A stretch of 24,855 nucleotides of DNA from DASUSH01 sp050996575 (lineage in GTDB: Bacteria; Actinomycetota; Thermoleophilia; Solirubrobacterales; 70-9): positions 1 through 24,855 of the forward strand of contig JBPCRS010000066.1 of the NCBI GenBank assembly GCA_050996575.1, given 5' to 3'. Both the position numbers and the translations under genes were made by a program. Below are positions 1-7,577 of the stretch, in pieces. Under the pieces are notes generated by a model. That model saw nothing but the letters and a program-made list of their open reading frames with translations, did no database searches and was not told where the DNA came from. Each line of letters starts with the position of its first letter. The stretch's first letter is position 1.

Positions 1-135
1 CCCACACCCCAGCCCCGGCACCCGGTCGCACCTGTACGTAACGCCGTACTCGTCGGTGTGCAGGGCACCGGCCCGGTCCGGGTCGCATCCCGGGAACAGG
101 TCATCGTCGCAATCAATGAAAGCGGGCTCGTCCAC
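1..135 (-). CDS. partial hypothetical protein, runs off the left edge
   Basis: An open leftward frame begins at a GTG (135-133) and stays open for 45 codons to the window edge. An AGGAG lies about 7 nt upstream of the GTG. The visible peptide starts VDEPAFIDCDDDLFPGCD and is rich in Asp and Cys. I do not recognise the family. The C-rich stretch at the extreme left edge and the abrupt loss of potD homology nearby suggest this segment does not belong to the polyamine locus. It may be inserted DNA or an assembly join. The call rests only on the open frame and the ribosome site. Confidence 0.3.
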   Translation of the reverse strand, partial: MDEPAFIDCDDDLFPGCDPDRAGALHTDEYGVTYRCDRVPGLGCG

Positions 136-303
136 GGCAGGCTCCTGAGCTCGCGCCGCGGGATGCGGCGGTTCAGAAACCGGGACAGACCGGGTGAGGG
201 TGGACGCTCAAGGCTCGGCGCAGCCGACCGCGCAGCGGCGCGCAGCGGCCTTGACCGGTCGGGGTCCCCGCCCTATCAAGCTGGGACGACCCGCCGCCCC
301 ACC
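136..303. other. junction / no recognisable gene; break in potD homology
   Basis: This stretch holds no convincing gene. The potD reading frame continues through it to a stop at 208-210, but the translated residues past Trp256 (codon 306-304) are Gly/Ala/Arg-rich and unlike a periplasmic binding protein. The breakpoint is therefore placed at about 285-303. Short palindromic pieces such as GACCGGTC near 253 are present. I see no terminal inverted repeats, target duplication or integrase that would explain an insertion. Genomic rearrangement and contig misjoin are both open. Confidence 0.45.
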
Positions 304-1071
304 CCACCCGACCACCGCGGCGACGCCGCCGCGGGCGAGGTCGGCGGTGTACTCGTTGCCGGTGAAGTCGACGATCTGGCCCGAGTCGATCGCCTCGCCG
401 AGCTTGTCGATCGCGGCCAGCCAGTCCTCGGTGGTCGCACTCTCGACGTCGACGCCCTCCGACTTCATCACCAGCGGCACGGTGTCGCGAAGCTCGGTCA
501 GGACCTCGATCTCGCCCTTGTACTTCGGATCGAAGATGTCCTCGATCGAGGTGATGTCGGGGGCTAGGTCCTTGTTCACGATCAGCCCGGTCATGCCGCT
601 TTGCCAGGGGGCCGAGAAGTTGCGCTCGGGATCGAACGAGGGGCTCTCGAGGTTCGGCACGAGGTTGGCTTCGACGTTCGGAATTGCGCTCTTGTCGAAG
701 TTCTGCAGGTAGTTGAGGTCGTACATCTTCTCCGCCATCCAGTCGGTGACGACGAAGATGTCCGTGCCCCCGGACCCTCCGTTCTGAAGCTCGGGCTGGA
801 CCTTTGCGAAGAACTCGTTGTTGTCGTTGACGTCCTCGGTGTAATCGACCTTGAGGCCGCTCTCCTCCTCGAAGTTGGGGATCGTCTCCTTGTCGATGTA
901 GAAAGGCCAGTTGGAGATCACCAGCTCGCCGGAGGCCTCGCCCTCGGCCGCGGCCGTGGTCACGTCGCCCTCGCGACCGCCGCCGCCGAGGTCCGAGCCG
1001 CAAGCGGCTGTCCCCAGCGTCAATCCGAGCAGCGCGAACGCCGCTACGAGCTTGGTCAGGTGTCCGTTCAC
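208..1071 (-). pseudogene. potD: polyamine ABC transporter substrate-binding lipoprotein, C-terminus lost
   Basis: Extracytoplasmic solute-binding lipoprotein of the PotD (spermidine/putrescine) type that delivers polyamine to the ABC importer. The GTG start (1071-1069) overlaps the potA stop as GTGA, showing translational coupling. A signal peptide with lipobox LGTAAC gives an acylated Cys near residue 24, followed by typical PotD segments: ISNWPFYID, an NDNNEFFAK loop, DIFVVTDWMAEKM, APWQSGMTGLIVNKD and YTADLARGGVAAVVGW. Homology stops at Trp256. The last 31 codons are unrelated, so roughly the final 80-120 residues expected of the family (usually 340-390 aa) are missing, including part of the second lobe that closes on ligand. 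The permease genes normally found in such operons are also absent here. The truncation is either real or an assembly artefact. Confidence 0.8.
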
Positions 1072-2156
1072 TGAGACGTCTCCTCTCGCGGGCCGCCACT
1101 GGCAGCGGCCGGTTCATGTACGACGTGCATGTGCTCGGGCGCCCAGGCCAACCGGACGCGCGAGCCCACGGCCGGCAGCCTCTGCCGGGCGGCCTCGTTC
1201 GCGTTCGGCACGAGCACGGTCATCGGCACCCCGTCGCCGACCTTGACGATCAACTGGGTCGCGGTGCCGACGTAAAGCGTCGACTCGATCACTCCCTCGA
1301 CGTTCGGATCGGCGGCACTCGCCGGCGTTGCCGGGTCCTCGACCCGGAGCTTCTCCGGGCGCACGCAGGTGTAGGAGCCTGGGCCGCCGCCGTTGACCGA
1401 GACCACATCGGCGGGAAGCAGGTTGGAAACGCCGATGAAGCCGGCGACGAACGGTGTCTCGGGGCGCTCGTAGACGTCCTCGGGGGAGCCGATCTGCTCG
1501 ATCACTCCGCCGTTCATGATCGCGATCCGGTCCGACATCGTCAACGCCTCCTCCTGATCGTGGGTGACGTAGACGAAGGTGATCCCGACCTCGCGCTGGA
1601 TCCGCTTGAGCTCGATCTGGAGGCCCTTGCGGAGCTTCAGGTCGAGGGCACCGAGCGGCTCGTCGAGCAAGAGCACCTTGGGCAGGTTGACCAGCGCCCG
1701 GGCAAGCGCGACCCGCTGCTGCTGTCCGCCCGAGAGCTGGTTCGGCCGGCGCCCGGCCACCTCGGCGAGGCCGACGCGGTCGAGCTCGTTGCGGACTCGA
1801 TCGTCGATCTCGGCCTTCTCGACCTTCTTCCGCTTCAGGCCGAAACCGACGTTGTCGCGGACGCTGAGATGGGGAAAGAGCGCGTAGCTCTGAAAAACGG
1901 TGTTGGTCGGCCGTTTGTAGGCGGGCAGCCCGGCGACGTCCTCGCCGTCGATCAGCACTCGCCCGCCGGTCGGCTGCTCGAAGCCGGCAATCACCCGCAG
2001 CGTCGTCGTCTTGCCGCAGCCGCTCGGGCCGAGAAGGGTGAAGAACTCGCCACGGGCGAGCGCCAGGTCGAGCGTGCGAACCGCGACGACATCGTCGAAG
2101 TGCTTGCTCACCTGCTCTAGCTGGACGCTCGGATTCAACGGGACGGTCTGCATCAT
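1068..2156 (-). CDS. potA: polyamine ABC transporter ATP-binding protein
   Basis: ATPase subunit of a spermidine/putrescine importer acting on the inner face of the membrane. Diagnostic motifs are all present: Walker A GPSGCGKTTT, Q-loop VFQSYALFPHL, signature LSGGQQQR, Walker B VLLLDEPLGALD and H-loop YVTHDQEEA. A C-terminal TOBE-type segment (about residue 240 onward) includes the typical CVRPEKL. The tandem start ATGATG (2156 or 2153) is chosen because residues upstream are not family-like; no strong Shine-Dalgarno sequence is visible. The stop overlaps the downstream potD start by 4 nt. It is divergent from the aminotransferase operon, with a palindrome over its probable promoter. Related MalK/FbpC-type ATPases share these motifs, but the PotD neighbour fixes the substrate class. 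Confidence 0.9.
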   Translation of the reverse strand: MMQTVPLNPSVQLEQVSKHFDDVVAVRTLDLALARGEFFTLLGPSGCGKTTTLRVIAGFEQPTGGRVLIDGEDVAGLPAYKRPTNTVFQSYALFPHLSVRDNVGFGLKRKKVEKAEIDDRVRNELDRVGLAEVAGRRPNQLSGGQQQRVALARALVNLPKVLLLDEPLGALDLKLRKGLQIELKRIQREVGITFVYVTHDQEEALTMSDRIAIMNGGVIEQIGSPEDVYERPETPFVAGFIGVSNLLPADVVSVNGGGPGSYTCVRPEKLRVEDPATPASAADPNVEGVIESTLYVGTATQLIVKVGDGVPMTVLVPNANEAARQRLPAVGSRVRLAWAPEHMHVVHEPAAASGGPREETSQ

Positions 2157-2190
2157 GGCCGAAAGTTGGACGTTGCGGCAACCGGCGAAT

Positions 2191-2206
2191 CTCCCAAAAG
2201 CGGGAG
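2191..2206. promoter_or_regulatory. short hairpin in the potA leader
   Basis: CTCCC-AAAAGC-GGGAG is a 5-bp-stem inverted repeat between the potA start and its presumed promoter, so it would lie in the potA 5' untranslated region. It may be a minor RNA hairpin. No known riboswitch class is recognised. Confidence 0.25.
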
Positions 2207-2211
2207 CGGCC

Positions 2212-2230
2212 GTTATACGAACTGTATAAC
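2212..2230. promoter_or_regulatory. palindromic operator GTTATAC-N5-GTATAAC near potA promoter
   Basis: A perfect 7-bp inverted repeat with a 5-nt spacer lies 56-74 nt upstream of potA. It contains TATAC/GTATAA sequences that could act as the leftward -10 element, so a bound dimer would block potA-potD transcription. The site is in the divergent control region shared with the catabolic operon. The PucR-type regulator encoded at 3761-5317 is the only local candidate; which protein binds is inference. Confidence 0.5.
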
Positions 2231-2320
2231 TGGGTAGGTTCCGATTTGACCGCATTCACGTTGCCGAGCGGCAGCAACCGGAGATACGGTTGTCCGCAGC
2301 GTCTTAGACATTATGTTGGA

Positions 2321-2348
2321 CCGGGGACAGGATTAATCCTGTCCCCGG
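2321..2348. repeat. 28-bp perfect palindrome upstream of the aminotransferase
   Basis: Half-site CCGGGGACAGGATT is followed immediately by its exact reverse complement, with no spacer. The centre is AATT at about 2334/2335. It ends 26 nt before the aminotransferase ATG, leaving the Shine-Dalgarno sequence free just downstream. As RNA it would form a 12-14 bp hairpin in the leader; as DNA it could be an operator or a mobile palindromic unit. I found no second copy in this window. Confidence 0.6.
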
Positions 2349-2374
2349 AGGACGAATCTCACAAAGGAGAGGTG

Positions 2375-3757
2375 ATGGCGACGACGAGCGCGACACCCGC
2401 GGCAGCCGCGCAGGGGACCCTTCAGCAGCAGGCTCTGCGCCACCTCTGGCTCCACTTCACCCGGATGGGCGGCTACGACGCCGAGCACGAGGTGCCGATC
2501 ATCGTTCGCGGCGAGGGGCCCTATGTCTGGGACGATCACGGCGATCGCAAGATCGACGGCCTCTCCGGCCTGTTCTGCGTCAACGCCGGTCACGGCCGGG
2601 CCGAGATCGGCGACGCGATGGCGGCGCAGGTCCAGCAGCTCGATTTCACGACCAACTGGAGCTACGCGCACCCCGGGGCGATCGAGTTGGCGACCCGGAT
2701 CGCCGCTCTGGCGCCGGGCGACCTCAACCGGGTCTTCTTCACCTCGGGCGGCTCGGAGGCGGTCGAGTCGGCGCTGAAGCTGGCGCGCAACTACCACCGG
2801 GTCGAGGGCAAGGGCCAGAAGCACAAGCTGATCGCTCGCGAGGTGGCCTACCACGGGACCTCGATGGGGGCGCTCTCGGCGACCGGGCTGACCGCGCTGA
2901 AGACGGCGTTCGAGCCGCACACGCCGGGCGGCTGCCACGTCCCGAACACGAACAGCTATCACTGGCCCGAGGGTCGCGAGACGCTCTGGGCCGCGGAGGA
3001 GATCGAACGCCGGATCGTCTTCGAGGGACCGGAGACGGTTTCCGCCGTGATCCTCGAGCCCGTACAGAATGCCGGCGGCTGCATTCCCCCGCAGGAGGGT
3101 TACTTCCAGCGGGTCCGCGAGATCTGCGACCGCCACGACGTGCTGCTGATCTCCGACGAGGTGATCTGCGCCTGGGGCCGGCTCGGCCACTACTTCGGCT
3201 GCGAGCGCTACGACTACCAGCCCGACATCATCACCTCGGCGAAGGCGCTGACCTCGGCCTACATCCCGATGGGGGCGATGATCGTCTCCGATCGCGTCGC
3301 CGAGCCGTTCATGGACGGGACGGCGATGTTCGCTCACGGCTTCACGTTCGCCGGCCACCCGGTCGCGGCGGCGGCGGCGATGGCCAACATCGACATCTTC
3401 GAGCGCGAGGACCTCTGCGCGCACGTCTTGCGCAAGGAGGAGGAGTTCCGCGGCCTGCTCGAGGGTCTGCGCGACCTGCCGATCGTCGGCGACGTCCGCG
3501 GAGCCGGCTTCTTCCAGGCGGTCGAGATCGTCAAGGACAAGGAGACCAAGGATGGCTTTACCGAGGATGAGTCGGAGCGGATCCTGCGTGGCTTCCTCTC
3601 CGGCGAGCTCTACAAGCGTGGTCTGATCTGCCGCGCCGACGATCGCGGCGACCCCGTCGTCCAGCTCGCGCCGCCGCTGATCTGCGATACCGAGCAGTTC
3701 GAGGAGATCGAGGCGATTCTACGCAGCGTGCTGACCGAGGCCTGGGACCGGTTGTAG
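2375..3757 (+). CDS. class III PLP aminotransferase (putrescine/omega-amino acid:pyruvate type)
   Basis: Fold-type I PLP aminotransferase of class III, 460 aa, matching omega-amino acid:pyruvate/putrescine:pyruvate enzymes. The ATG is chosen because AAAGGAGAGG ends directly upstream; a longer frame to 2246 lacks family-like sequence. Visible landmarks are FFTSGGSEAVESALKLAR (PLP phosphate loop), VAYHGTSMGAL, VSAVILEPVQNAGG, LLISDEVICAWGR (Asp to the pyridine nitrogen) and TSAKALTSAYIPMG with the Schiff-base Lys at about residue 290. Together with alanine dehydrogenase and an aminoaldehyde-type dehydrogenase in the same operon, it plausibly transaminates putrescine or another terminal amine to an aldehyde with pyruvate as acceptor. 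Beta-alanine or taurine cannot be excluded as substrate. Confidence 0.88.
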   Translation: MATTSATPAAAAQGTLQQQALRHLWLHFTRMGGYDAEHEVPIIVRGEGPYVWDDHGDRKIDGLSGLFCVNAGHGRAEIGDAMAAQVQQLDFTTNWSYAHPGAIELATRIAALAPGDLNRVFFTSGGSEAVESALKLARNYHRVEGKGQKHKLIAREVAYHGTSMGALSATGLTALKTAFEPHTPGGCHVPNTNSYHWPEGRETLWAAEEIERRIVFEGPETVSAVILEPVQNAGGCIPPQEGYFQRVREICDRHDVLLISDEVICAWGRLGHYFGCERYDYQPDIITSAKALTSAYIPMGAMIVSDRVAEPFMDGTAMFAHGFTFAGHPVAAAAAMANIDIFEREDLCAHVLRKEEEFRGLLEGLRDLPIVGDVRGAGFFQAVEIVKDKETKDGFTEDESERILRGFLSGELYKRGLICRADDRGDPVVQLAPPLICDTEQFEEIEAILRSVLTEAWDRL

Positions 3758-3760
3758 GCC

Positions 3761-5317
3761 TTGCTCACCGTCGCCGGCCTGACAAGTGACCTCGGCCTCG
3801 AGCTCGCGGCCGGACATGAGGGTGCCGGCAAGCCGATCCGCTGGGTACACATCTCCGAGGTCGACGACCCGACGCGCTGGCTGACCGGCGGCGAGCTGCT
3901 GCTGACCACGGGCATCGGCCTGAAGTCGGCGACGAAGCAGAGGCGGTTCGTCGCGATGCTCGCCGACCACGGCCTCGCCGGCATCGGCCTCGGCACCGGC
4001 TTCGAGCACAAGCGGCTGCCGAAGGCGATGGTCGACGAGGCAGCCAAGCGCGAGCTGCCGCTGTTCGAGGTGCCGTTCGAGATGCCGTTCATCGCGCTCA
4101 CCGAGCGCGCCTTCACCGAGCTCGTAAACGAGGGCTACGGAGTGCTTGAACGCGGCCTCGCCCTGCAGGAGCGGCTCGAGCGGCTGGTAATCGACGGGCG
4201 CGGGCTCGACGCGATCCTCGCCGCAATCGGCTCCGCCGTCGGCGGGTCGGCGCTGCTGCTCGATGCCAACGGCGTCGCCCTCAGCGTTGCTTCGCCGCCG
4301 GGGCTCGGCGCGCGGCCGCTCGACGTGATCTCGGCCGAGGTCGAGGCGAGAACCGGGGCGGGGCGGATCGCCCCGTTCTCCCCGGAGGACCCGTCGCTGC
4401 CAAGCATGGTCCTCGCACCGCTCCCCGACGGTGACCGGCCGGCGGCGAGGACATGGCTCGCCGTTGCGAAGACGAGCGGCGAGCTGACCGACCTCGACCG
4501 GCTGATCGCGCGCCAGGCGGCGATCGCGGTTGCGCTCGAGATCATGCGCGACCGCGCCGTCAGGGAGACCGAGCGCCGGCTCGCCGGCGACGTTCTCTCA
4601 GAGGCGCTCTCGGGCCGGCTCGATGACGCCGAGGTCCGCGGGCGCCTGCGCCCGTTCGGGATCGGTGCCGAGGCCGCGGTCCTCGTCTTCGAGCTGGAGC
4701 AGCCGAGCCGCGCCGCCGACGAGCTCGAGGCGGCGCTCGACGGCGAGGGCGTGGCCGCACTCGTCGCGACGAGTAGCGCGGCCCGTAAGGAGCTGCTCTG
4801 CGCCGTCGTCGACGCCGGTGCCGGCGATCCGGTCGGTCTCGCGCGCACGGCGCGTGCGGCGATTGCCCGCGACGGTGCGACCGTTCGCGCCGCCGCCAGC
4901 CGTCCCGGCAGCGCCGGCGCCGTCCGCCACGCCTTCCACGAGGCCCGCTGCGCACTCGAGGCGACCTCGCTCGCCAATGGCGACGCGCCCGAGGTCGCAT
5001 CGCACCGAGACCTCGGCGCTTTCACCCTGTTGCTCGCGCTTCAAGACGACGAGGCGCTGAGGCACTATTCCGAGAGCCTGCTGGCTCCGATCGAGGCCAC
5101 CGACGGCGAGTACGGCGGCGAGCTGCTGCGCTCACTCGAGGCCTTTATCGAGCAGAACGGCCAATGGGAGCGAGCGGCGCGCGAGCTCTACTGCCATCGT
5201 CACACGCTGCGCTACCGGATCAGGCGGGTCGAGGAGCTGACCGGCCGTGACCTGAGCCGCGCGCACGACCGGATCGAACTATGGCTCGCCCTGCGAGCGA
5301 GGGAGCTGGTGGGATGA
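3761..5317 (+). CDS. PucR-family transcriptional regulator
   Basis: Cytoplasmic regulator of 518 aa with PucR architecture. The N-terminal PucR domain (about residues 1-120: RWVHISEVDDPTRWLTGGEL, LFEVPFEMPF) is followed by a GAF-like/linker middle and a C-terminal PucR helix-turn-helix (about 455-510: RAARELYCHRHTLRYRIRRV). The start is TTG, 3 nt after the aminotransferase stop, and the frame is family-like from its first residues. Relatives usually activate nitrogen-compound catabolism (purines, GABA, amines) in response to substrate. Its place as second gene of the operon suggests it controls this pathway and perhaps potA-potD through the palindromes at 2212-2230 or 2321-2348; the ligand is unknown. 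Confidence 0.88.
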   Translation: MLTVAGLTSDLGLELAAGHEGAGKPIRWVHISEVDDPTRWLTGGELLLTTGIGLKSATKQRRFVAMLADHGLAGIGLGTGFEHKRLPKAMVDEAAKRELPLFEVPFEMPFIALTERAFTELVNEGYGVLERGLALQERLERLVIDGRGLDAILAAIGSAVGGSALLLDANGVALSVASPPGLGARPLDVISAEVEARTGAGRIAPFSPEDPSLPSMVLAPLPDGDRPAARTWLAVAKTSGELTDLDRLIARQAAIAVALEIMRDRAVRETERRLAGDVLSEALSGRLDDAEVRGRLRPFGIGAEAAVLVFELEQPSRAADELEAALDGEGVAALVATSSAARKELLCAVVDAGAGDPVGLARTARAAIARDGATVRAAASRPGSAGAVRHAFHEARCALEATSLANGDAPEVASHRDLGAFTLLLALQDDEALRHYSESLLAPIEATDGEYGGELLRSLEAFIEQNGQWERAARELYCHRHTLRYRIRRVEELTGRDLSRAHDRIELWLALRARELVG

Positions 5318-5324
5318 AGTGCTC

Positions 5325-6446
5325 ATGAACTCGGAATTGAAGGTCGCGGTTCTGGGCGCCGGCGGGACGATCGCGCCGGCGATCGTCCGCGATCTCGCCG
5401 AGTCCGACGAAGTCTCGGCATTGCTGCTGCTCGACATCGACGAGGGGCGTGCGGCGCAGGTGGCGGAGAAGCACGGCGGAGGCAAGGCGAAGGCGAAGCG
5501 AGCGAACGCGCGCGGCACCGCCTCCGATCACGATTCGGTGACCCGCGCTATCAGCCGCTGCGACGTCCTCGTCAACTCGGCGAGCTACCGGGTCAACCTC
5601 GACACGATGCGGGCCTGCATTGCGACCGACACCCACTACATCGACCTCGGCGGCCTCTACTGGATGACCTCGCGCCAGCGCGAGCTCTCGGCCGAGTTCG
5701 AGCGCGCGAACCTGATCGGCATCCTCGGGATCGGCTCGAGCCCGGGCAAGACGAACCTGATGGCGGCGAGGGCGGTGGGTGAGCTCGACGAGGTCGAGTC
5801 GATTCACGTATCCGCATCGGGTCGCGACCTCGAGCCCCCGGAGGGCTTCTCGATCCCTTACGCGCTGCAGACTTTGATCGACGAGCTGACGCTCGAGCCG
5901 GTCGTCTTGCGCGGTGGCAAGCCCTGTGAGATCGAGCCGCTCTCGCCGGGCGGCGTCGTCGACTTCGGCTCGCCGATCGGCGAGGCGGAGACGATCCACA
6001 CACTGCACTCCGAGCTGAGCACGTTCGGCGAGAGCTTCGGCGCCCGAAATGTCAGCTTCCGCCTCGCGCTCGAGCCGTACCTGCTCGAGAAGCTGAGCAA
6101 ACTCGCGAAGTGCTCGGCGGAGCGGATCGCCCGCGAGTCGAAAAAGGTCGTGCCGTCGTCGCCGAAGACGGTCTCGGTGCATGTGATCGAGGCCGCCGGC
6201 GGTGGCAGGGAGGTCAGGGTGCGCTGTTTGACCAAGCCGTCGAAGAAGTGGCGCCTCGGTGGGGGCATCGTCTCGACCGCGGCACCCGCCGCTGCCGCCG
6301 TGAGACTGCTGGCGAGGGGCGAGCTGACCGCACGCGGCGCCTTGCCGCCCGAGAAATGCATCGATGCCGGGTCGATGTTCGCCGAGCTCGAGCAGCGTGG
6401 CTGCGAGTTCGAGGTCGAGGTCTCGGAGGGGGTTGTCGCAGGTTGA
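5325..6446 (+). CDS. saccharopine dehydrogenase-like NAD(P)-binding oxidoreductase
   Basis: Protein of 373 aa with an N-terminal Rossmann fold (KVAVLGAGGTIAPAIVRDL) and the saccharopine dehydrogenase/lysine 6-dehydrogenase pattern: CDVLVNSASYRVNLDTMRACI, THYIDLGGLY, LGIGSSPGKTNLMA. The ATG at 5325 is preferred; an in-frame GTG at 5319 lies 2 nt past the upstream stop and is possible. Family members form or split secondary amines or oxidise terminal amino groups (lysine 6-dehydrogenase, carboxynorspermidine synthase). Between an aminotransferase/regulator pair and alanine dehydrogenase, it probably acts on a polyamine- or lysine-derived intermediate. The exact reaction cannot be read from sequence. 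It overlaps the next gene by 4 nt. Confidence 0.82.
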   Translation: MNSELKVAVLGAGGTIAPAIVRDLAESDEVSALLLLDIDEGRAAQVAEKHGGGKAKAKRANARGTASDHDSVTRAISRCDVLVNSASYRVNLDTMRACIATDTHYIDLGGLYWMTSRQRELSAEFERANLIGILGIGSSPGKTNLMAARAVGELDEVESIHVSASGRDLEPPEGFSIPYALQTLIDELTLEPVVLRGGKPCEIEPLSPGGVVDFGSPIGEAETIHTLHSELSTFGESFGARNVSFRLALEPYLLEKLSKLAKCSAERIARESKKVVPSSPKTVSVHVIEAAGGGREVRVRCLTKPSKKWRLGGGIVSTAAPAAAAVRLLARGELTARGALPPEKCIDAGSMFAELEQRGCEFEVEVSEGVVAG

Positions 6447-7561
6447 AGGTTGGGGTACCGACCGAGGTCAAGGCTGATGAGTACCGCGTCTCGCTGACCC
6501 CGGCCGGCGTCCGCGAGCTCTGCGAGCGTGACCACGAAATCCTGATTCAGGCCGGTGCCGGCGAGGGCAGCGCGATCTCCGACGCGGATTACGAGGCCCA
6601 GGGGGCGAAGATCCTCCCCGACGCGGAGGCGGTCTTCGGCGAGGCCGAGCTCGTCCTCGGGGTGAAGGAGCCGCAACCGCGGGAGGTCGAGCTGCTTCGA
6701 CCCGAGACCGCGCTGTTCACCTATCTCCACCTTGCGCCGAACCCCGACTTGACCAAGGGGCTCTGCGACTCGGGAGCGACGTGCATCGCCTACGAGACCG
6801 TCGAGGACCCGAGCGGACGGCTGCCGCTGCTCGCCCCGATGAGCGAGATCGCCGGCAAGATCGCGACCCAGGCCGGCGCCTACATGCTCGAGAAGCCGTT
6901 CGGCGGCCGCGGCATCCTGCTCGCCGGCGTGCCCGGCGTTGCGGCCGCCAACGTGCTCGTCATCGGCGGCGGCGCCGTCGGCCTCAACGCCGCATTCATC
7001 GCGATCGGGATGGAGGCCGATGTCTTCGTCTTCGACCGGTCGATCGACCGCCTGCGAGAGCTCGACCTCGCCTTCGCCGGCCGCGCGTCGACCGTCTATT
7101 CCTCGGTGCTCTCGATCGAGGAGATGCTGCCGCGCGCCGACCTCGTGATCGGCGCGGTGCTCGTCCACGGCGCCAAGGCCCCGCACGTGATCCGCCGCGA
7201 GCAGCTTTCGCTGATCAATCCGGGCGCCGTCCTCGTCGATGTCTCGATCGACCAGGGCGGCTGCTTCGAGACGTCGAAGCCGACGACCCACCGTGATCCG
7301 ACCTTCGCCCTCGACGGCGTAACCCACTACTGCGTCAGCAACATGCCCGGCGCGGTTCCGATCACGGCGACCTATGCGCTCACCAACGCGACCCTGCCCT
7401 ACGTCGTCGCGCTCGCCGAGCATGGTGTCGCCGGCGCGATCGAGGCCGATCCCGGCCTCGGTCTCGGCGTCAACGTCGCCAATGGCAAGGTCACGCACCC
7501 CGCCGTCGCCGAGGGCGTCGGCAGCGAATCCGTCTCGGTCGAACAGGCCCTTAGTGCCTAA
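6443..7561 (+). CDS. ald: alanine dehydrogenase
   Basis: NAD-dependent alanine dehydrogenase, 372 aa, the normal family length. Key segments: N-terminal KVGVPTEVKADEYRVSLTP (the pyruvate-binding Arg lies in this block), LVLGVKEPQ with the catalytic Lys, FTYLHLAP with the catalytic His, the nucleotide-binding VLVIGGGAVGLNAAFIAIGM, and HYCVSNMPGAVPITATYALTNATLPY. Start TTG (6443) overlaps the upstream stop as TTGA, and GGAGGGGG lies about 10 nt before it. In this operon it likely deaminates the alanine made by the pyruvate-dependent aminotransferase, returning pyruvate and releasing ammonium. Confidence 0.93.
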   Translation: MKVGVPTEVKADEYRVSLTPAGVRELCERDHEILIQAGAGEGSAISDADYEAQGAKILPDAEAVFGEAELVLGVKEPQPREVELLRPETALFTYLHLAPNPDLTKGLCDSGATCIAYETVEDPSGRLPLLAPMSEIAGKIATQAGAYMLEKPFGGRGILLAGVPGVAAANVLVIGGGAVGLNAAFIAIGMEADVFVFDRSIDRLRELDLAFAGRASTVYSSVLSIEEMLPRADLVIGAVLVHGAKAPHVIRREQLSLINPGAVLVDVSIDQGGCFETSKPTTHRDPTFALDGVTHYCVSNMPGAVPITATYALTNATLPYVVALAEHGVAGAIEADPGLGLGVNVANGKVTHPAVAEGVGSESVSVEQALSA

Positions 7562-7577
7562 CCAACCAAGGAGCGAA

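Noticed and set aside
2300..2320. GTCTTAGACATTATGTTGGA as an insertion-sequence end
   Set aside because: It is suggestive in appearance, but no second end, target duplication or transposase is visible.
5858..7498. Very long reverse-strand open frame opposite alanine dehydrogenase, and similar antisense frames elsewhere
   Set aside because: GC-rich codon bias leaves long open frames on the opposite strand; the products are Arg/Ala/Asp-rich and match no family, while the forward genes are clear.
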